NCBI RefSeq assembly: GCF_005280195.1
Contig: NZ_SZPR01000014.1
Coordinates: 62,001 to 126,000 of the forward strand
Source of the DNA: Streptomyces galbus
GTDB taxonomy: Bacteria; Actinomycetota; Actinomycetes; Streptomycetales; Streptomycetaceae
Length of the DNA: 64,000 nt
Direction: 5' to 3'
A program made the translations under genes and the position numbers. Of the stretch, positions 16,208-25,127 are shown piece after piece. How positions within the stretch are numbered: the stretch's first letter is position 1; every line of letters starts with the position of its first letter. The notes beneath the pieces were generated by a model. It saw only the letters and a list, made by a program, of their open reading frames with translations, searched no databases and had not been told where the DNA came from.

Positions 16208-17320
16208 TCAGGCGGTGGGCAACCCGTAGGCGTCGGCGATGAGTTCGTAGGAACGCAGGCGCAACTCGCCGCGGTGGGCGTGCGTGGTGAGCATCAGCTC
16301 GTCCGCGCCGGTGCGCTTGTGGAGGTCGTCGAGGCCCGCGCGGACCTCGTCGGCCGTGCCGTGCACGATGTTCGCCGTCCAGGACGTGAGGAACTCCCGC
16401 TCCATCGGGCTGAACTCGTACGCCTCCGCCTCCCGCGGGTCGGGGAAGAGACCGGGCCGTCCGGTGCGCAGCCGCACCATGTTCAGCCCCGTGGCGAGGA
16501 CCTGGCGGCGGGCCTCCTCGGGGTCGTCGGCGGCCAGGGCCGAGACGCCGATCAGGGCGTACGGCGCGTCCAGGAGCGCCGAGGGCCGGAAGGACTCCCG
16601 GTACAGGTCGAGCGCCGGGATCGTGTTCTGCGCGGAGAAGTGGTGCGCGAAGGCGAACGGCAGGCCGAGCAGTCCGGCCAGGCGGGCGCTGAACCCGGAG
16701 GAGCCGAGCAGCCAGACCGGCGGGCGGTGCCGGGACTGCACCCCGCCGGGCGAGGTGGCCTGCACCGGGCCGGGCACGGCGTGGATGCGGCGGTAGGGGT
16801 GGCCGTCGGGGAAGTCGTCGTCGAGGAAGCGGGTGAGCTCGGCGAGCTGCTGGGGGAAGTCGTCGGCGCCCTCGTTGAGGGTGTCGGTGCGGCGCAGGGC
16901 GGCCGCGGTGGCCCCGTCGGTGCCGGGCGCGCGGCCGAGGCCCAGGTCGATCCGGTGCGGGGCGAGGGCCTCCAGCGTGCCGAACTGCTCGGCGATCACC
17001 AGGGGCGCGTGGTTGGGCAGCATCACGCCGCCCGAGCCGAGCCGGATGCGGCCGGTGTGGGCGGCGAGGTGGGCGAGGATCACCGCGGGCGACGAGGAGG
17101 CCACGCCGGGCATGGAGTGGTGCTCGGCCACCCAGTAGCGGTGGAAGCCGCGCGCCTCGGTGGCCCGGGCCAGCTCCACGCTGGTGCGCAGGGCGTCGGT
17201 GGCGGTGCTGCCGCTGCCCACGGTGACCAGGTCCAGCACGGACAGCGGCACGGGCGCGCTGCCGAGGACCGGGCCGCGGATCCCGTCGTCCGGGTGGGTG
17301 TCTGCCGGGTGTCCGCTCAC
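16208..17320 (-). CDS. LLM-class flavin-dependent oxidoreductase
   Basis: A 370-residue luciferase-like (bacterial luciferase fold) flavoenzyme. Diagnostic stretches are [48 protein letters not shown] and the C-terminal [14 protein letters not shown]. It probably uses FMN; the substrate is unknown. GTG 17320 is chosen because AGGAGG lies 6 nt upstream; a longer frame begins at 17365. Only 15 bp separate its stop from that of the GGDEF-EAL gene. Confidence 0.9.
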   Translation of the reverse strand: MSGHPADTHPDDGIRGPVLGSAPVPLSVLDLVTVGSGSTATDALRTSVELARATEARGFHRYWVAEHHSMPGVASSSPAVILAHLAAHTGRIRLGSGGVMLPNHAPLVIAEQFGTLEALAPHRIDLGLGRAPGTDGATAAALRRTDTLNEGADDFPQQLAELTRFLDDDFPDGHPYRRIHAVPGPVQATSPGGVQSRHRPPVWLLGSSGFSARLAGLLGLPFAFAHHFSAQNTIPALDLYRESFRPSALLDAPYALIGVSALAADDPEEARRQVLATGLNMVRLRTGRPGLFPDPREAEAYEFSPMEREFLTSWTANIVHGTADEVRAGLDDLHKRTGADELMLTTHAHRGELRLRSYELIADAYGLPTA

Positions 17321-17453
17321 CGGGTGCCTCCTGCTCGTGCGGTGCGTCGCGTCTGCCGGGGTCACAACAGGAGACGGTCCCCGCTTATTCCCGTCCCCGC
17401 TCGTTCCCGGGTGCCGGGCCCCCGGCCCCGGTGTCCGGGGCCGGGATGCCGCC

Positions 17454-18170
17454 TCAGACCTGCACCACCGGCTCCCGCGTGAAGAGGGCGCCCAGCGCCG
17501 GTGCGTTCACCCGGCGGTCGGCCAGGCGCAGGGCCTGCCAGACAGTGACCTGGTTGGCGGTGAGGACCGGCTTGCCCAGGTTCTTCTCCAGGGCCGCGAT
17601 GTGCGCCGCCGTGCTCAGCGAGGTGCCGGGCACCAGGACCGCCTGCGCGTCGGCGTGGTCGGCGGCCCGGACCAGGGCGAGCAGTTCGGCCTCGTCCCAG
17701 GCGGTCGCGGGCGGCGCGCCCGCCGCATGGGTGACGACCACCCGGACGCCGCCGGCGGTGAGGAAGTCCGCGAACCGGGCCGTCTCCTCGGGGGAGTACG
17801 GCGCCGCGACCGCGACCCGGCCGGCGTCCAGCTCCCGTACGGCGTGCGCGAAGGCCACCGACGTCGACGAGGCGGGCAGGCCGGCGGTCCGGGCCAGGGC
17901 GCCGACCTGGGCCTGGGCGCCCTCCCAGCCGTAGGCGAAGCTGCCGCCGGTCGCCGCCCAGACGACGGCCTCGGCGCCCGAGAGCCGCAGTTGCTCGGTG
18001 GCGCCGGCCAGGGCGTCCGGCGCGCCCAGCCGCCCCACCGGGTCGGCCGCGTGCGGGTCGGGCTCGACGCGGACCAGGTCGACCCGGACGTCGCTGCCCA
18101 GGAGCTGCTCGATGCGGGGGAAGTCGTCCTCGGCGGAGTGGCCCGTGTGGAGGAGTCCGAGTGCGGTCAT
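17454..18170 (-). CDS. Maleate isomerase / Asp-Glu racemase family protein without cysteines
   Basis: A 238-residue protein of the aspartate/glutamate racemase superfamily, closest in layout to maleate cis-trans isomerase and arylmalonate decarboxylase. The positions that normally hold the two catalytic cysteines read [10 protein letters not shown] (about 73-82) and [12 protein letters not shown] (about 180-191), and the whole protein contains no Cys. It is therefore unlikely to racemise by the usual two-thiol mechanism. A divergent IclR regulator suggests a role in aromatic or dicarboxylate catabolism, which is inference. Confidence 0.8.
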   Translation of the reverse strand: MTALGLLHTGHSAEDDFPRIEQLLGSDVRVDLVRVEPDPHAADPVGRLGAPDALAGATEQLRLSGAEAVVWAATGGSFAYGWEGAQAQVGALARTAGLPASSTSVAFAHAVRELDAGRVAVAAPYSPEETARFADFLTAGGVRVVVTHAAGAPPATAWDEAELLALVRAADHADAQAVLVPGTSLSTAAHIAALEKNLGKPVLTANQVTVWQALRLADRRVNAPALGALFTREPVVQV

Positions 18171-18499
18171 CAGCCAGCCTTTCCTGCGGTCGCTCGTGAC
18201 GGTCGCGTGCGGTGCGGGGGCCGTTCCGGGCGACGCCCCCTCGACCGGGTACCCCGTGGGCGCCGTCGCGCCCCCACCGTCCACCCGGTCGGCCGGAAAC
18301 GACCAGCTCACCAAGGCCGAATCCGTTCACGGAAGCACCGGGCGACGGTCGCGGCGCGCCCCGGGGACCTTCACGAGCCCTGTTCATGCGGACGGGGCCG
18401 CAATCTCGTCCACACCCCCTCCGGACGCCGCCCCGGGCCCGTATCGTGGACGTGATCCGCCGCCCGGACCGGGCCGGAGAGCGACCGCAGGGGGACACC

Positions 18500-19267
18500 G
18501 TGGCGCTGAGGAACGAGCCGACCGCGCCCTACCACTCGGCCCAGGACGCCCTGCGCGTCCTGGAGGGCGTCGCACGGCACACCGCCGGCGTCACCGAGGC
18601 CGGGCTCGCCCGCGCGACGGGCCTCGGGCCGGAGCGACTGACCCCGCTCCTGCTGATGCTGCGCCGCGAGGGATACGTCGAGCAGACCGCCGACGGGGCG
18701 TACGTCACCGGTGACGCGCTCGCCCGCCTCGGCTCGGCGCGCGGCCGCGAGGAGGCCCTGCGGGAGAAGCTCCAGCGGACCCTGGACCGGCTGCGTGACG
18801 CGGTGGGCGCCGCCGTCTACATCAGCCGGTACGTCGACGGCGAGGTCCGGGTCACCCAGTACGCCGCCGGCCCGGCCACGCCCGCGGTCCACGAGTGGGT
18901 GGACTTCCGCTGCTCGGCGCACGCCACGGCGGTCGGCAAGAGCCTGCTGACCCAGCTCGACCACGACGGCCGGCGCGACCACCTGTCGCGGCACCGGATG
19001 GCCCGTCTCACCTCGCGCACCATCACCAGCGACAAGCTGCTGCTGTCCCGGCTGGAGGCCCAGCCGCCGACGGTGCCGGTGCTCGACCTCCAGGAGTACG
19101 CCGTCGGCACGGTGTGCGCGGCCGTCCCGATCACCGCCGGGTCGTCCGTGGGCTGCCTCGCGCTGTCCCTCCCGGTCGCCCACGCGCACCGGCTGCGCCG
19201 GGCGGCCGACGCCCTCAACCGGAACGCGGCACCGGTGCTGCTGTCGCTGGCGATCCAGGGGCCGTGA
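18500..19267 (+). CDS. IclR-family transcriptional regulator
   Basis: A 255-residue regulator with an N-terminal winged helix (about 12-75, ALRVLEGVARHTAGVTEAGLARATG) and a C-terminal effector-binding domain (about 85-250) containing the HATAVGKSLL and VCAAVPI signatures. The start is GTG 18500 with AGGGGG upstream. It is divergent from the maleate-isomerase-like gene about 330 bp away, the usual arrangement for an IclR protein and its target. Confidence 0.9.
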   Translation: MALRNEPTAPYHSAQDALRVLEGVARHTAGVTEAGLARATGLGPERLTPLLLMLRREGYVEQTADGAYVTGDALARLGSARGREEALREKLQRTLDRLRDAVGAAVYISRYVDGEVRVTQYAAGPATPAVHEWVDFRCSAHATAVGKSLLTQLDHDGRRDHLSRHRMARLTSRTITSDKLLLSRLEAQPPTVPVLDLQEYAVGTVCAAVPITAGSSVGCLALSLPVAHAHRLRRAADALNRNAAPVLLSLAIQGP

Positions 19268-19365
19268 CCACCCGGGACCGCAGGACACGGTGGTCACGAG
19301 CACCCCCGCGGACCAGGTAGTATTTTCTTCGTCGCCGACCGCGGGAAGCGGACGGCGAGGGTCAT

Positions 19366-19439
19366 GCGCCGCTAGCTCAGTTGGTTAGAGCAGCTGACTC
19401 TTAATCAGCGGGTCCGGGGTTCGAGTCCCTGGCGGCGCA
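19366..19439 (+). tRNA. tRNA-Lys(CUU), copy 2
   Basis: Identical over all 74 nt to the copy at 12485 (anticodon CTT, no encoded CCA). A TAGTAT hexamer about 50 bp upstream could be its -10 element. Confidence 0.97.
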
Positions 19440-19445
19440 CCCTGC

Positions 19446-19475
19446 AAGGGCCTCTCGTGGGAGCGAGGGGCCCTT
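19446..19475 (+). terminator. Terminator after tRNA-Lys copy 2
   Basis: Long hairpin with arms AAGGGCC and GGCCCTT extended inward by CTCG/CGAG. It lies between the tRNA and the convergent DUF3592 gene and probably works in both directions. Confidence 0.75.
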
Positions 19476-19506
19476 CGGCATGTCCAGGGCCGCCCGGTCC
19501 GTGCGC

Positions 19507-19950
19507 TCAGGCCCGGAACTCGCTCGCGTAGGTGACCACGAAGGCGACGCAGAAGGCCACGATCGCGCCGAGGAACACCAGCGAGCCCAGCGCCGTGGCC
19601 GCGGCTCCGGCCGGGTCGGGCCGCCGGGCGGTGGCGACCACGTCCGGGCCCGGCGCGTAGTGCACGGTGACGACGTCCCCCTCGACCACGGTCGCCGGGC
19701 CGCCCTGCTCCTCGAAGCGGACGCTGCGGCCGTCGCGGGCGCGGAACTCGTAGACGTGGTGCAGCGTCGTGCGGACCGCGGTGTCGTGGCCGCCCTGGGT
19801 GGTGGTGAAGGTCCGCAGACAGCGCGCCTCGGCGGTCAGCCCGCTGTTCCAGGCCCGCCGGAGCTGCGCCGAGCGGCGCACGACCCGGTACGCGGCGAAC
19901 AGCGCACCGGCCGCGATCAGGCCGGGAAAGACGTAGAAGATGTCGTCCAT
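19507..19950 (-). CDS. DUF3592-like membrane protein
   Basis: A 147-residue protein with a membrane segment at each end (about 5-22 and 115-140) and a central beta-rich soluble domain carrying VYEFRARDGRSVRFEE and VVTVHYAPGPDVVATA, the pattern of DUF3592 proteins. Function is unknown. Confidence 0.8.
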   Translation of the reverse strand: MDDIFYVFPGLIAAGALFAAYRVVRRSAQLRRAWNSGLTAEARCLRTFTTTQGGHDTAVRTTLHHVYEFRARDGRSVRFEEQGGPATVVEGDVVTVHYAPGPDVVATARRPDPAGAAATALGSLVFLGAIVAFCVAFVVTYASEFRA

Positions 19951-20040
19951 CGTGCGGTTCCCCCGTGGTCCGCGCCGGCCCGGTCGGCCGGCGTGGGAGG
20001 AACCTACCCACGCCGGCCGGCCGGCCCGCTCAAGGGAACC

Positions 20041-20646
20041 TCAGAACGTGACGTCCGAGCAGGCGTAGAACGCGTTGCCCGTGTCGGCGACCGTCCACAC
20101 CGCGAGGATGACGTGGTGCCCGCTCAGCCCGGACGGCAGGGTGCCGCTGTGGGAGAGGGTGGACGGCGGTCGCCGGCCGCCGTAGGGGACGGTCAGGAAC
20201 GGGGTGAGGTTGAGGTCGGAGCGGGACAGGTTGTGGTCCTGGTTCCAGCCCTGCCTGGTGACGTAGTACTTGAAGTCCGTCGTGGCGTGCATGGCGGTGA
20301 ACTGCCAGCGGAACGTGTAGCTCTGACCGCCCGTCACCCGGGTCGTGGGCCAGGCCCCGCCCGACGGTGTGCGCGGTGAACTGAGCTGCGCGAAGCGGCT
20401 GTTGCCGCCGCTGCACAGTTGCCCGTCGGCCGGTCCTGACGCCGGGAAGCCCTTGGGGCCCTCGACGCTCTGCGGCTCCCACTGGATGTCGCCGCAGTTG
20501 CTGACGGTGCCGTTCTGACAGAGCTTCTGCCTGCTGATGGGGAGATCGGTGTAGCCGTGGCCGCTGGCGCCACCGGAGGAGAGCACGAGGGCTCCGGTGG
20601 CGGCCAGTCCCACCGCGGCGGCGGACAGCTTGGTCCTGGTGCGCAT
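20041..20646 (-). CDS. AA10 lytic polysaccharide monooxygenase (chitin-active)
   Basis: A 201-residue secreted copper enzyme. The signal peptide (1-29) ends at GASG/HGY, so H30 becomes the mature N-terminal His that forms the histidine brace together with the His of QFTAMHATTDF. Four cysteines (CQNG, NCGD, LCSGG, YACSD) fit two disulfides. No extra binding domain is present. Such enzymes oxidatively cleave crystalline chitin or cellulose; a DasR-type site upstream argues for chitin. Confidence 0.93.
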   Translation of the reverse strand: MRTRTKLSAAAVGLAATGALVLSSGGASGHGYTDLPISRQKLCQNGTVSNCGDIQWEPQSVEGPKGFPASGPADGQLCSGGNSRFAQLSSPRTPSGGAWPTTRVTGGQSYTFRWQFTAMHATTDFKYYVTRQGWNQDHNLSRSDLNLTPFLTVPYGGRRPPSTLSHSGTLPSGLSGHHVILAVWTVADTGNAFYACSDVTF

Positions 20647-20688
20647 ACGGCCGCTCCTGATGAGACGTGGGGAGATGCAGTGAGCCGT

Positions 20689-20704
20689 GCAGGTCTAGAC
20701 CAAG
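20689..20704. promoter_or_regulatory. dre site (DasR operator) upstream of LPMO gene
   Basis: The perfect 10-bp palindrome GGTCTAGACC (20692-20701) with a trailing A matches the core of the DasR-responsive element described in Streptomyces. It is 45 bp upstream of the LPMO start. A CATAAT hexamer on the minus strand at about 20711-20716 could be the -10, which would place the operator just downstream of the promoter. Confidence 0.8.
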
Positions 20705-20789
20705 TTCGAGATTATGGCCGTTGGTTGAACATGTCCATACCAACCGCAGAACCTCACCGCGCAACCCGGGGAACGGACTTGACGTACCG

Positions 20790-21911
20790 TCAGGGGCCCT
20801 GGTCCCCGCGACCCGAGCAGAACGCCACCGTCAGGTCCTTCACCAGGGCCTTGCGCTCGTAGTCGTCGAGCTCGACCAGGCCCCGCATGGTCAGCCGGGT
20901 CACCGTGTCCTCCACCGAGTCCACGACCGAGGTGAGCACGCTCGCCCGCTGCTGGGCGTCCAGCGCGGCGATCCGGCGGCGGTGCATCGCGGCGGCCACC
21001 TCCGGCGCGTACTCCACCCGCACCGGCCGTACCGAGAACACCTCGAGGCCGACCGCCTCCGCGTCCCGCGCCACCAGCCGGGTCAGCCGCTCCCCCGCCG
21101 CCTCGACCGAACCGCGCCCGGTACCCGGCCCCTCCACCGGCACCCGCACCACGGCCGCCTCCACGCACGCGCGCAGGTACGTCTCGTGGTCGTCGACGCC
21201 CAGCGCGGCCCGCGCGGTGTCCCGCACCCGCCACACCACCAGCACCACCACCCGCAGCGGGACCCCGCTGCCGTCGGCGGCCTGCATCGGCTCGCTGCGC
21301 CAGTGCCGCAGCCGCACGTCCACCCGGCGGCGCCGCAGCAGCGGGTTCACCCACAACAGGCCGGTGCGGCGGACCGTCCCCCGGTAGCGCCCGAACAGCC
21401 CCAGCACCCAGGCCCGGCCGGTCCGGCCGCGCGTCAGACCGCCGAAGCCGAACAGCGCGAGCGCCCCCGTCCCCGCGTACGCCGCCCACTGCGCCGGACC
21501 GAGCCCGGCACCCGCGTACACCGGCAGCCGCAGCGCCGCCTCCACCGGCGCCGGCAGCACACCGGCCCACCACGAGGCGGCCGCGCAGCCGGCCGCGCCG
21601 CACGTCCCGGCCAGCAGCCCCACCGCCCCCGGCAGCACCCGCGCCGGGCGCTCGGCCGGCGCGGTGTCCACGGGGACGGGCGGGCGGTGCGCGGCCGGTG
21701 CCGGACGGCGCAGGCGGGGCTGCTCGCCGGTGCCCTGCCGCCGGGACACCACGGTCGGGGCGAGCGGCACGGGCCGGGGGTCGGGCTCGTCACGGAAGAG
21801 CAGGTGGACGGGGATCTCGGTGGTGGCCTCGTTCTTGATGAGCCGGACGGGCCGCGGCGGCCCCTCGGCCGCTCCGCCCGGCTCCGGTGTGTGTGCGGTG
21901 GTCGTACTCAT
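20790..21911 (-). CDS. SPFH/band-7 domain membrane protein
   Basis: A 373-residue protein. The N-terminal 85 residues are Pro-rich and cytoplasmic, two hydrophobic segments follow (about 93-120 and 135-160), then an SPFH domain (about 175-330) with VLVVWRVRDTARAALGV, VEAAVVRVPVEG and VFSVRPVRVEYAPEV. SPFH proteins organise membrane microdomains. GGAGG precedes ATG 21911. Its partner is not apparent; the next gene upstream on the strand encodes a wall hydrolase. Confidence 0.83.
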   Translation of the reverse strand: MSTTTAHTPEPGGAAEGPPRPVRLIKNEATTEIPVHLLFRDEPDPRPVPLAPTVVSRRQGTGEQPRLRRPAPAAHRPPVPVDTAPAERPARVLPGAVGLLAGTCGAAGCAAASWWAGVLPAPVEAALRLPVYAGAGLGPAQWAAYAGTGALALFGFGGLTRGRTGRAWVLGLFGRYRGTVRRTGLLWVNPLLRRRRVDVRLRHWRSEPMQAADGSGVPLRVVVLVVWRVRDTARAALGVDDHETYLRACVEAAVVRVPVEGPGTGRGSVEAAGERLTRLVARDAEAVGLEVFSVRPVRVEYAPEVAAAMHRRRIAALDAQQRASVLTSVVDSVEDTVTRLTMRGLVELDDYERKALVKDLTVAFCSGRGDQGP

Positions 21912-22035
21912 AGGTGCCTCCAGCCTCCGCGCCAGATGCGTCACGACAGGGGGTACGGGTCCGCAGGGGCGGGCGGGCCCGTGCGGGTGGGGGCAGCGGG
22001 GGCTGCCCGGTGACTCCGGTGACTCCGGTGCCTCC

Positions 22036-23355
22036 TCACAGGAACAGCCGGCGCCAGGTCTCCGGCCCCGGGTAGCCGTCCGCCGCGCCGCCGCGCCAGC
22101 CCTGGGCGCGCTGGAAGGCCTCGACGTTGCGCCGGTCCGCCTCGCCCCAGCGCGGCCCGGGGCCGCTCGTGTAGTGGGTGCCGAAGCCCTTCTCCACCAG
22201 CCGCCGGCCGAGCTGCGTGACGTGGGCATTGTCCGCGCCGGGCCGGAACATCGCCTTGCCCGGGAAGGCCGGCGCGCCCGGAGCCGGCGAGGGGTCCGGG
22301 GTGCCGGTGGCGGCGGACGCGATGTCCCGGCCGCCTCCGGAGACCAGCAGGGACCAGGTGCGCGGCCCCGGCACACCGTCGGCGTTCTCGCCCCGCCAGC
22401 CCTGCGCCCGCTGGAACGCCTCGGTGGCCCGGCGGTCCGCGTCGCCCCAGCGGGGGCCGGGCCCGGAGCGGTAGAAGGACGCCCCGCCGCGCGCGGCCAG
22501 CATCTGCCCGAGCCGGGTGACGTACGCGTTGTCCGCGCCGGGTCCGAAGAACGACCGGCCGGGGTACGCGGCCTGCCCGCCGCCCGCGCCCGCCTCCGCA
22601 CCGGCCGTGCCCGCGGTGACGCCCTTGTAGCGGTAGGGGACGTACTGGCCGGAGTGGCTCCAGTAGACGTAGGGGGTGGTCCTGCGGCGGGTGGCCGGCG
22701 GGGTCTGCTCGTAGGCGACGTAGGAGGTGCGGGTGTAGTCCGTCCAGCCGCCGAAGATCACGACGTGTGAGCCCTTCTGCGGGTTCGCGGGGTTGTGGAA
22801 GAGCAGGATGTCGCCGGGCTGGAGGTCCCCCTTGCCGATCCTGACGCCGAACTGGCCGAGGCTGCCCGTCCACTCGTTGCCCGGCAGGCCCCAGGCCATC
22901 GAGACGAAGCCGGAGCAGTCCTGGCGGTACCCGTCCGACCAGTACGCGCCCATGCTGTACGGGACCTGCGCGGCGACCCACACCTTGGCCCGTCTGATGA
23001 TCTCGGCGCGGGTCGTCGGCGGGGTCTTCACACCCGTGGCGGGCCGGGCCGGGGCGCCGGCGGGGCCGTGCAGGGGTGCCGTGCCGCCCTGCGGGGTGCC
23101 GGGCTCGTCCTCCGCGGGGACGGCCGGCCGGTCGGGGGTACGGGGAGCGGTGTGCGGGGCGGCCGCGGCGGCGGGGGCGGCGCCCAGCGCCGCGCCGGTG
23201 GCGGCGGCCGTGCTCGCCACGACCGCGAGGACCCTGCCGGCCGGGGGTCCGGGGCGCCCGCGGGACACGGCGGGCCGGCTCAGCGGGCCCCGGCCGCAGG
23301 CGGGGCAGTCACAGTCGTCCCCCGGATCGATGTCCTCGAACGCCGGAGCCTCCAT
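22036..23355 (-). CDS. NlpC/P60-like wall hydrolase with two peptidoglycan-binding repeats
   Basis: A 439-residue cell-wall protein. An unusual N-terminus contains C15-x-C17-x2-C20 (CDCPACG) before a hydrophobic export segment (about 42-66). A cysteine peptidase domain follows, with C147 in RQDCSGFVSMAWG and H197 in GSHVVIFGG. Then come two repeats (about 268-338 and 366-437) sharing FxPGADNAxVTxLG, GPGPRWG and FQRAQGWRG, typical peptidoglycan-binding modules. The Cys motif ahead of the export signal would be cytoplasmic or removed; it may bind metal. GAGGGG precedes ATG 23355. Confidence 0.82.
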   Translation of the reverse strand: MEAPAFEDIDPGDDCDCPACGRGPLSRPAVSRGRPGPPAGRVLAVVASTAAATGAALGAAPAAAAAPHTAPRTPDRPAVPAEDEPGTPQGGTAPLHGPAGAPARPATGVKTPPTTRAEIIRRAKVWVAAQVPYSMGAYWSDGYRQDCSGFVSMAWGLPGNEWTGSLGQFGVRIGKGDLQPGDILLFHNPANPQKGSHVVIFGGWTDYTRTSYVAYEQTPPATRRRTTPYVYWSHSGQYVPYRYKGVTAGTAGAEAGAGGGQAAYPGRSFFGPGADNAYVTRLGQMLAARGGASFYRSGPGPRWGDADRRATEAFQRAQGWRGENADGVPGPRTWSLLVSGGGRDIASAATGTPDPSPAPGAPAFPGKAMFRPGADNAHVTQLGRRLVEKGFGTHYTSGPGPRWGEADRRNVEAFQRAQGWRGGAADGYPGPETWRRLFL

Positions 23356-23572
23356 GCGATTCCCCTCACACCCCTGACGGAAATGTCCACTGCTGTACAC
23401 ATTGGTCAGCTTCTCAACTGTCGTCCGGGCGCGCATGTTGACGGTCCGAATGATGTACGCCGGGGACACGCGCCCTCCGGCGCCCTCCGCGGCCGCCCGG
23501 CGACGGGCGGGGGCGGCCGTGCGGTGGTCCGGAGCACCGCCGCGGGTCCTGTAGAGTTGTCGCCGTCAACAG

Positions 23573-23646
23573 GCGCCGCTAGCTCAGTTGGTTAGAGCAG
23601 CTGACTCTTAATCAGCGGGTCCGGGGTTCGAGTCCCTGGCGGCGCA
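23573..23646 (+). tRNA. tRNA-Lys(CUU), copy 3
   Basis: Identical over all 74 nt to the copies at 12485 and 19366. The preceding bases CGTCAACAG resemble CGTCAGCAG before copy 1, so the similarity extends slightly upstream. TAGAGT about 20 bp upstream is a likely -10. Confidence 0.97.
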
Positions 23647-23654
23647 CCGACACG

Positions 23655-23686
23655 AGAAGGCCCTCCGCGGGAGCGGGGGGCCTTCT
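23655..23686 (+). terminator. Terminator after tRNA-Lys copy 3
   Basis: Arms AGAAGGCCC (23655-23663) and GGGCCTTCT (23678-23686) form a strong hairpin between the tRNA and the convergent sortase gene. Confidence 0.8.
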
Positions 23687-23706
23687 GCGTTGCTCGCGCG
23701 AGGCGG

Positions 23707-24375
23707 TCAGCGTGCCGCGCCCGTCAGGTACGCCGAGACGACCACGTTCGCCGTGTAGGTGCCGCTCGCCCGGTCGAAGGTGCCGCCACACGTGATCAGG
23801 CGCAGTTCGGCGCGACCGGCGCGACGGGGGCCGTAGGCGCGCGCGGCGTCGAAGCGGTCGCGGGCGACGAGCTCGACGTCCTCCACGGTGAACACCGCGA
23901 CCCGGCCGTCGGCCCGCACCACCCGGACCGCCGCCCCCGCCGCGAGCGTGCCGAGCCGGGCGAAGACGGCCGGGCGGGTCCGGGTGTCGACGTGCCCCAC
24001 CAGCAGCGCGGCGCCCCGGGCGCCCGGCGTGGTGCCGCGCGCGTACCAGCCGACGACGCCCGCCTGGTCGTAGGGCGGCGGGTCGATCGCGCCCCGGGCG
24101 TCCAGGCCGCGGGGGACGACGGGGGCCTGGACGCCGAGACCGGGGATGTCGATCCGCTGGGGTGCCGCGGCGCCGAGCGGCTCGGCGGCCGGGGGCAGGG
24201 GCGTGCCGGGCGGGCGCCCCGGGGCCGCGGCGCCGGTGACGGCGGGCACGGCGGGCCGCGGCCGTACGGCGGTGACGTCCAGCCCCCACAGCCACAGCCC
24301 GAGCAGCAGCACCGCCCAGGTCACGCCGGTGAGCAGGCGTGACCTGGCGGTGGCGGAGCCGGGCGCCTCCCTCAT
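23707..24375 (-). CDS. Class E/F-type sortase
   Basis: A 222-residue membrane-anchored transpeptidase: N-terminal membrane segment (about 15-33), Pro/Ala-rich linker, then a sortase domain with catalytic H128 (LVGHVDT), C196 (LRLITCGG) and R203 (DRASGTY). It starts 14 bp after the stop of the exported protein gene and probably shares its transcript. An LARTG-anchored protein is encoded about 1.6 kb upstream on the same strand and is a candidate substrate. Confidence 0.9.
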   Translation of the reverse strand: MREAPGSATARSRLLTGVTWAVLLLGLWLWGLDVTAVRPRPAVPAVTGAAAPGRPPGTPLPPAAEPLGAAAPQRIDIPGLGVQAPVVPRGLDARGAIDPPPYDQAGVVGWYARGTTPGARGAALLVGHVDTRTRPAVFARLGTLAAGAAVRVVRADGRVAVFTVEDVELVARDRFDAARAYGPRRAGRAELRLITCGGTFDRASGTYTANVVVSAYLTGAAR

Positions 24376-24389
24376 CGTGCGGACATCGC

Positions 24390-24947
24390 TCAGTCCGCCT
24401 CGCGGTTGCGGCGCGCGCTGCGCAGGACCACCGCGGTGGCCGCCACTCCGGCGAGGACCAGCCCGGTCACCGCCTGGGCCGCGCCGGGGCCCTCGATGCG
24501 GGCGTCGGCGACGGTGATCTGCGCGGTGCCCCCGCCGCCCGCGGCGACGGGCGCGACCGGGGAGGCGGCGGCGGACGCTCCGGCCCCCTGGGCGGCGGAG
24601 GCCGCGGCGACCTGGACCGTGCCGTCGACCCGCACGCCGGCGCAGGAGACGCGGACGGTGTGGGGGCCGGGGGCCGCCGAGGTGCGCACCCGGGTCTCGC
24701 CGACCAGGGTGCCGTCCGCGCCGGTGAGCCGGGCGTCGGCGACGAACGCCTCGGAGACCGCGACCGCCGTCCTCGACGCGCAGCCGCCGACCCGCAGGGT
24801 GACGTCGGTACCGGGGGCGGGGGACGACGGGGTCACCGAGACGCCGCGCCCGTCGGCCGCCGCCGCGTACGCGGCGGGGATCAGAGCGGTGACGGCCAGT
24901 GCGGCGGCCGCCGTTGCCGAACGGACTGTGACCTTCAATGCACCCAT
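24390..24947 (-). CDS. Exported protein with C-terminal membrane anchor, partner of sortase
   Basis: A 185-residue protein with a signal peptide (about 1-30, ending AYAAAA), a domain with a probable disulfide (VGGCASR and RVSCAGV), an Ala-rich linker, and a C-terminal hydrophobic segment plus basic tail (SARRNREAD). It has the wall-protein layout but no LPxTG or LAxTG motif, so it is more likely membrane-retained than sorted. GGAGG precedes ATG 24947. It lies 14 bp from the sortase gene, so a functional link is likely. Confidence 0.75.
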   Translation of the reverse strand: MGALKVTVRSATAAAALAVTALIPAAYAAAADGRGVSVTPSSPAPGTDVTLRVGGCASRTAVAVSEAFVADARLTGADGTLVGETRVRTSAAPGPHTVRVSCAGVRVDGTVQVAAASAAQGAGASAAASPVAPVAAGGGGTAQITVADARIEGPGAAQAVTGLVLAGVAATAVVLRSARRNREAD

Positions 24948-25127
24948 CGTGAAACCTCCTGGTACCAGGAGACTCCCCCGGGGAGGGGGGCACCGCATCC
25001 TCAGGAGTGCCGGAATTGCGCCATACGGGTGGTTTGCGGGGCCGGACGGGTTTCAGAACACGGGTTCCGGAACCGAACAGCCGTCCAGCATGCGCCCGGC
25101 GGGCCGCCGGGCGGTCCGCCGGGCGGG

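Noticed and set aside
12485-23646. Genomic island bounded by tRNA-Lys copies
   Set aside because: No integrase, excisionase, transposase or attachment-site truncation, and base composition is even; the intervals hold ordinary Streptomyces genes.
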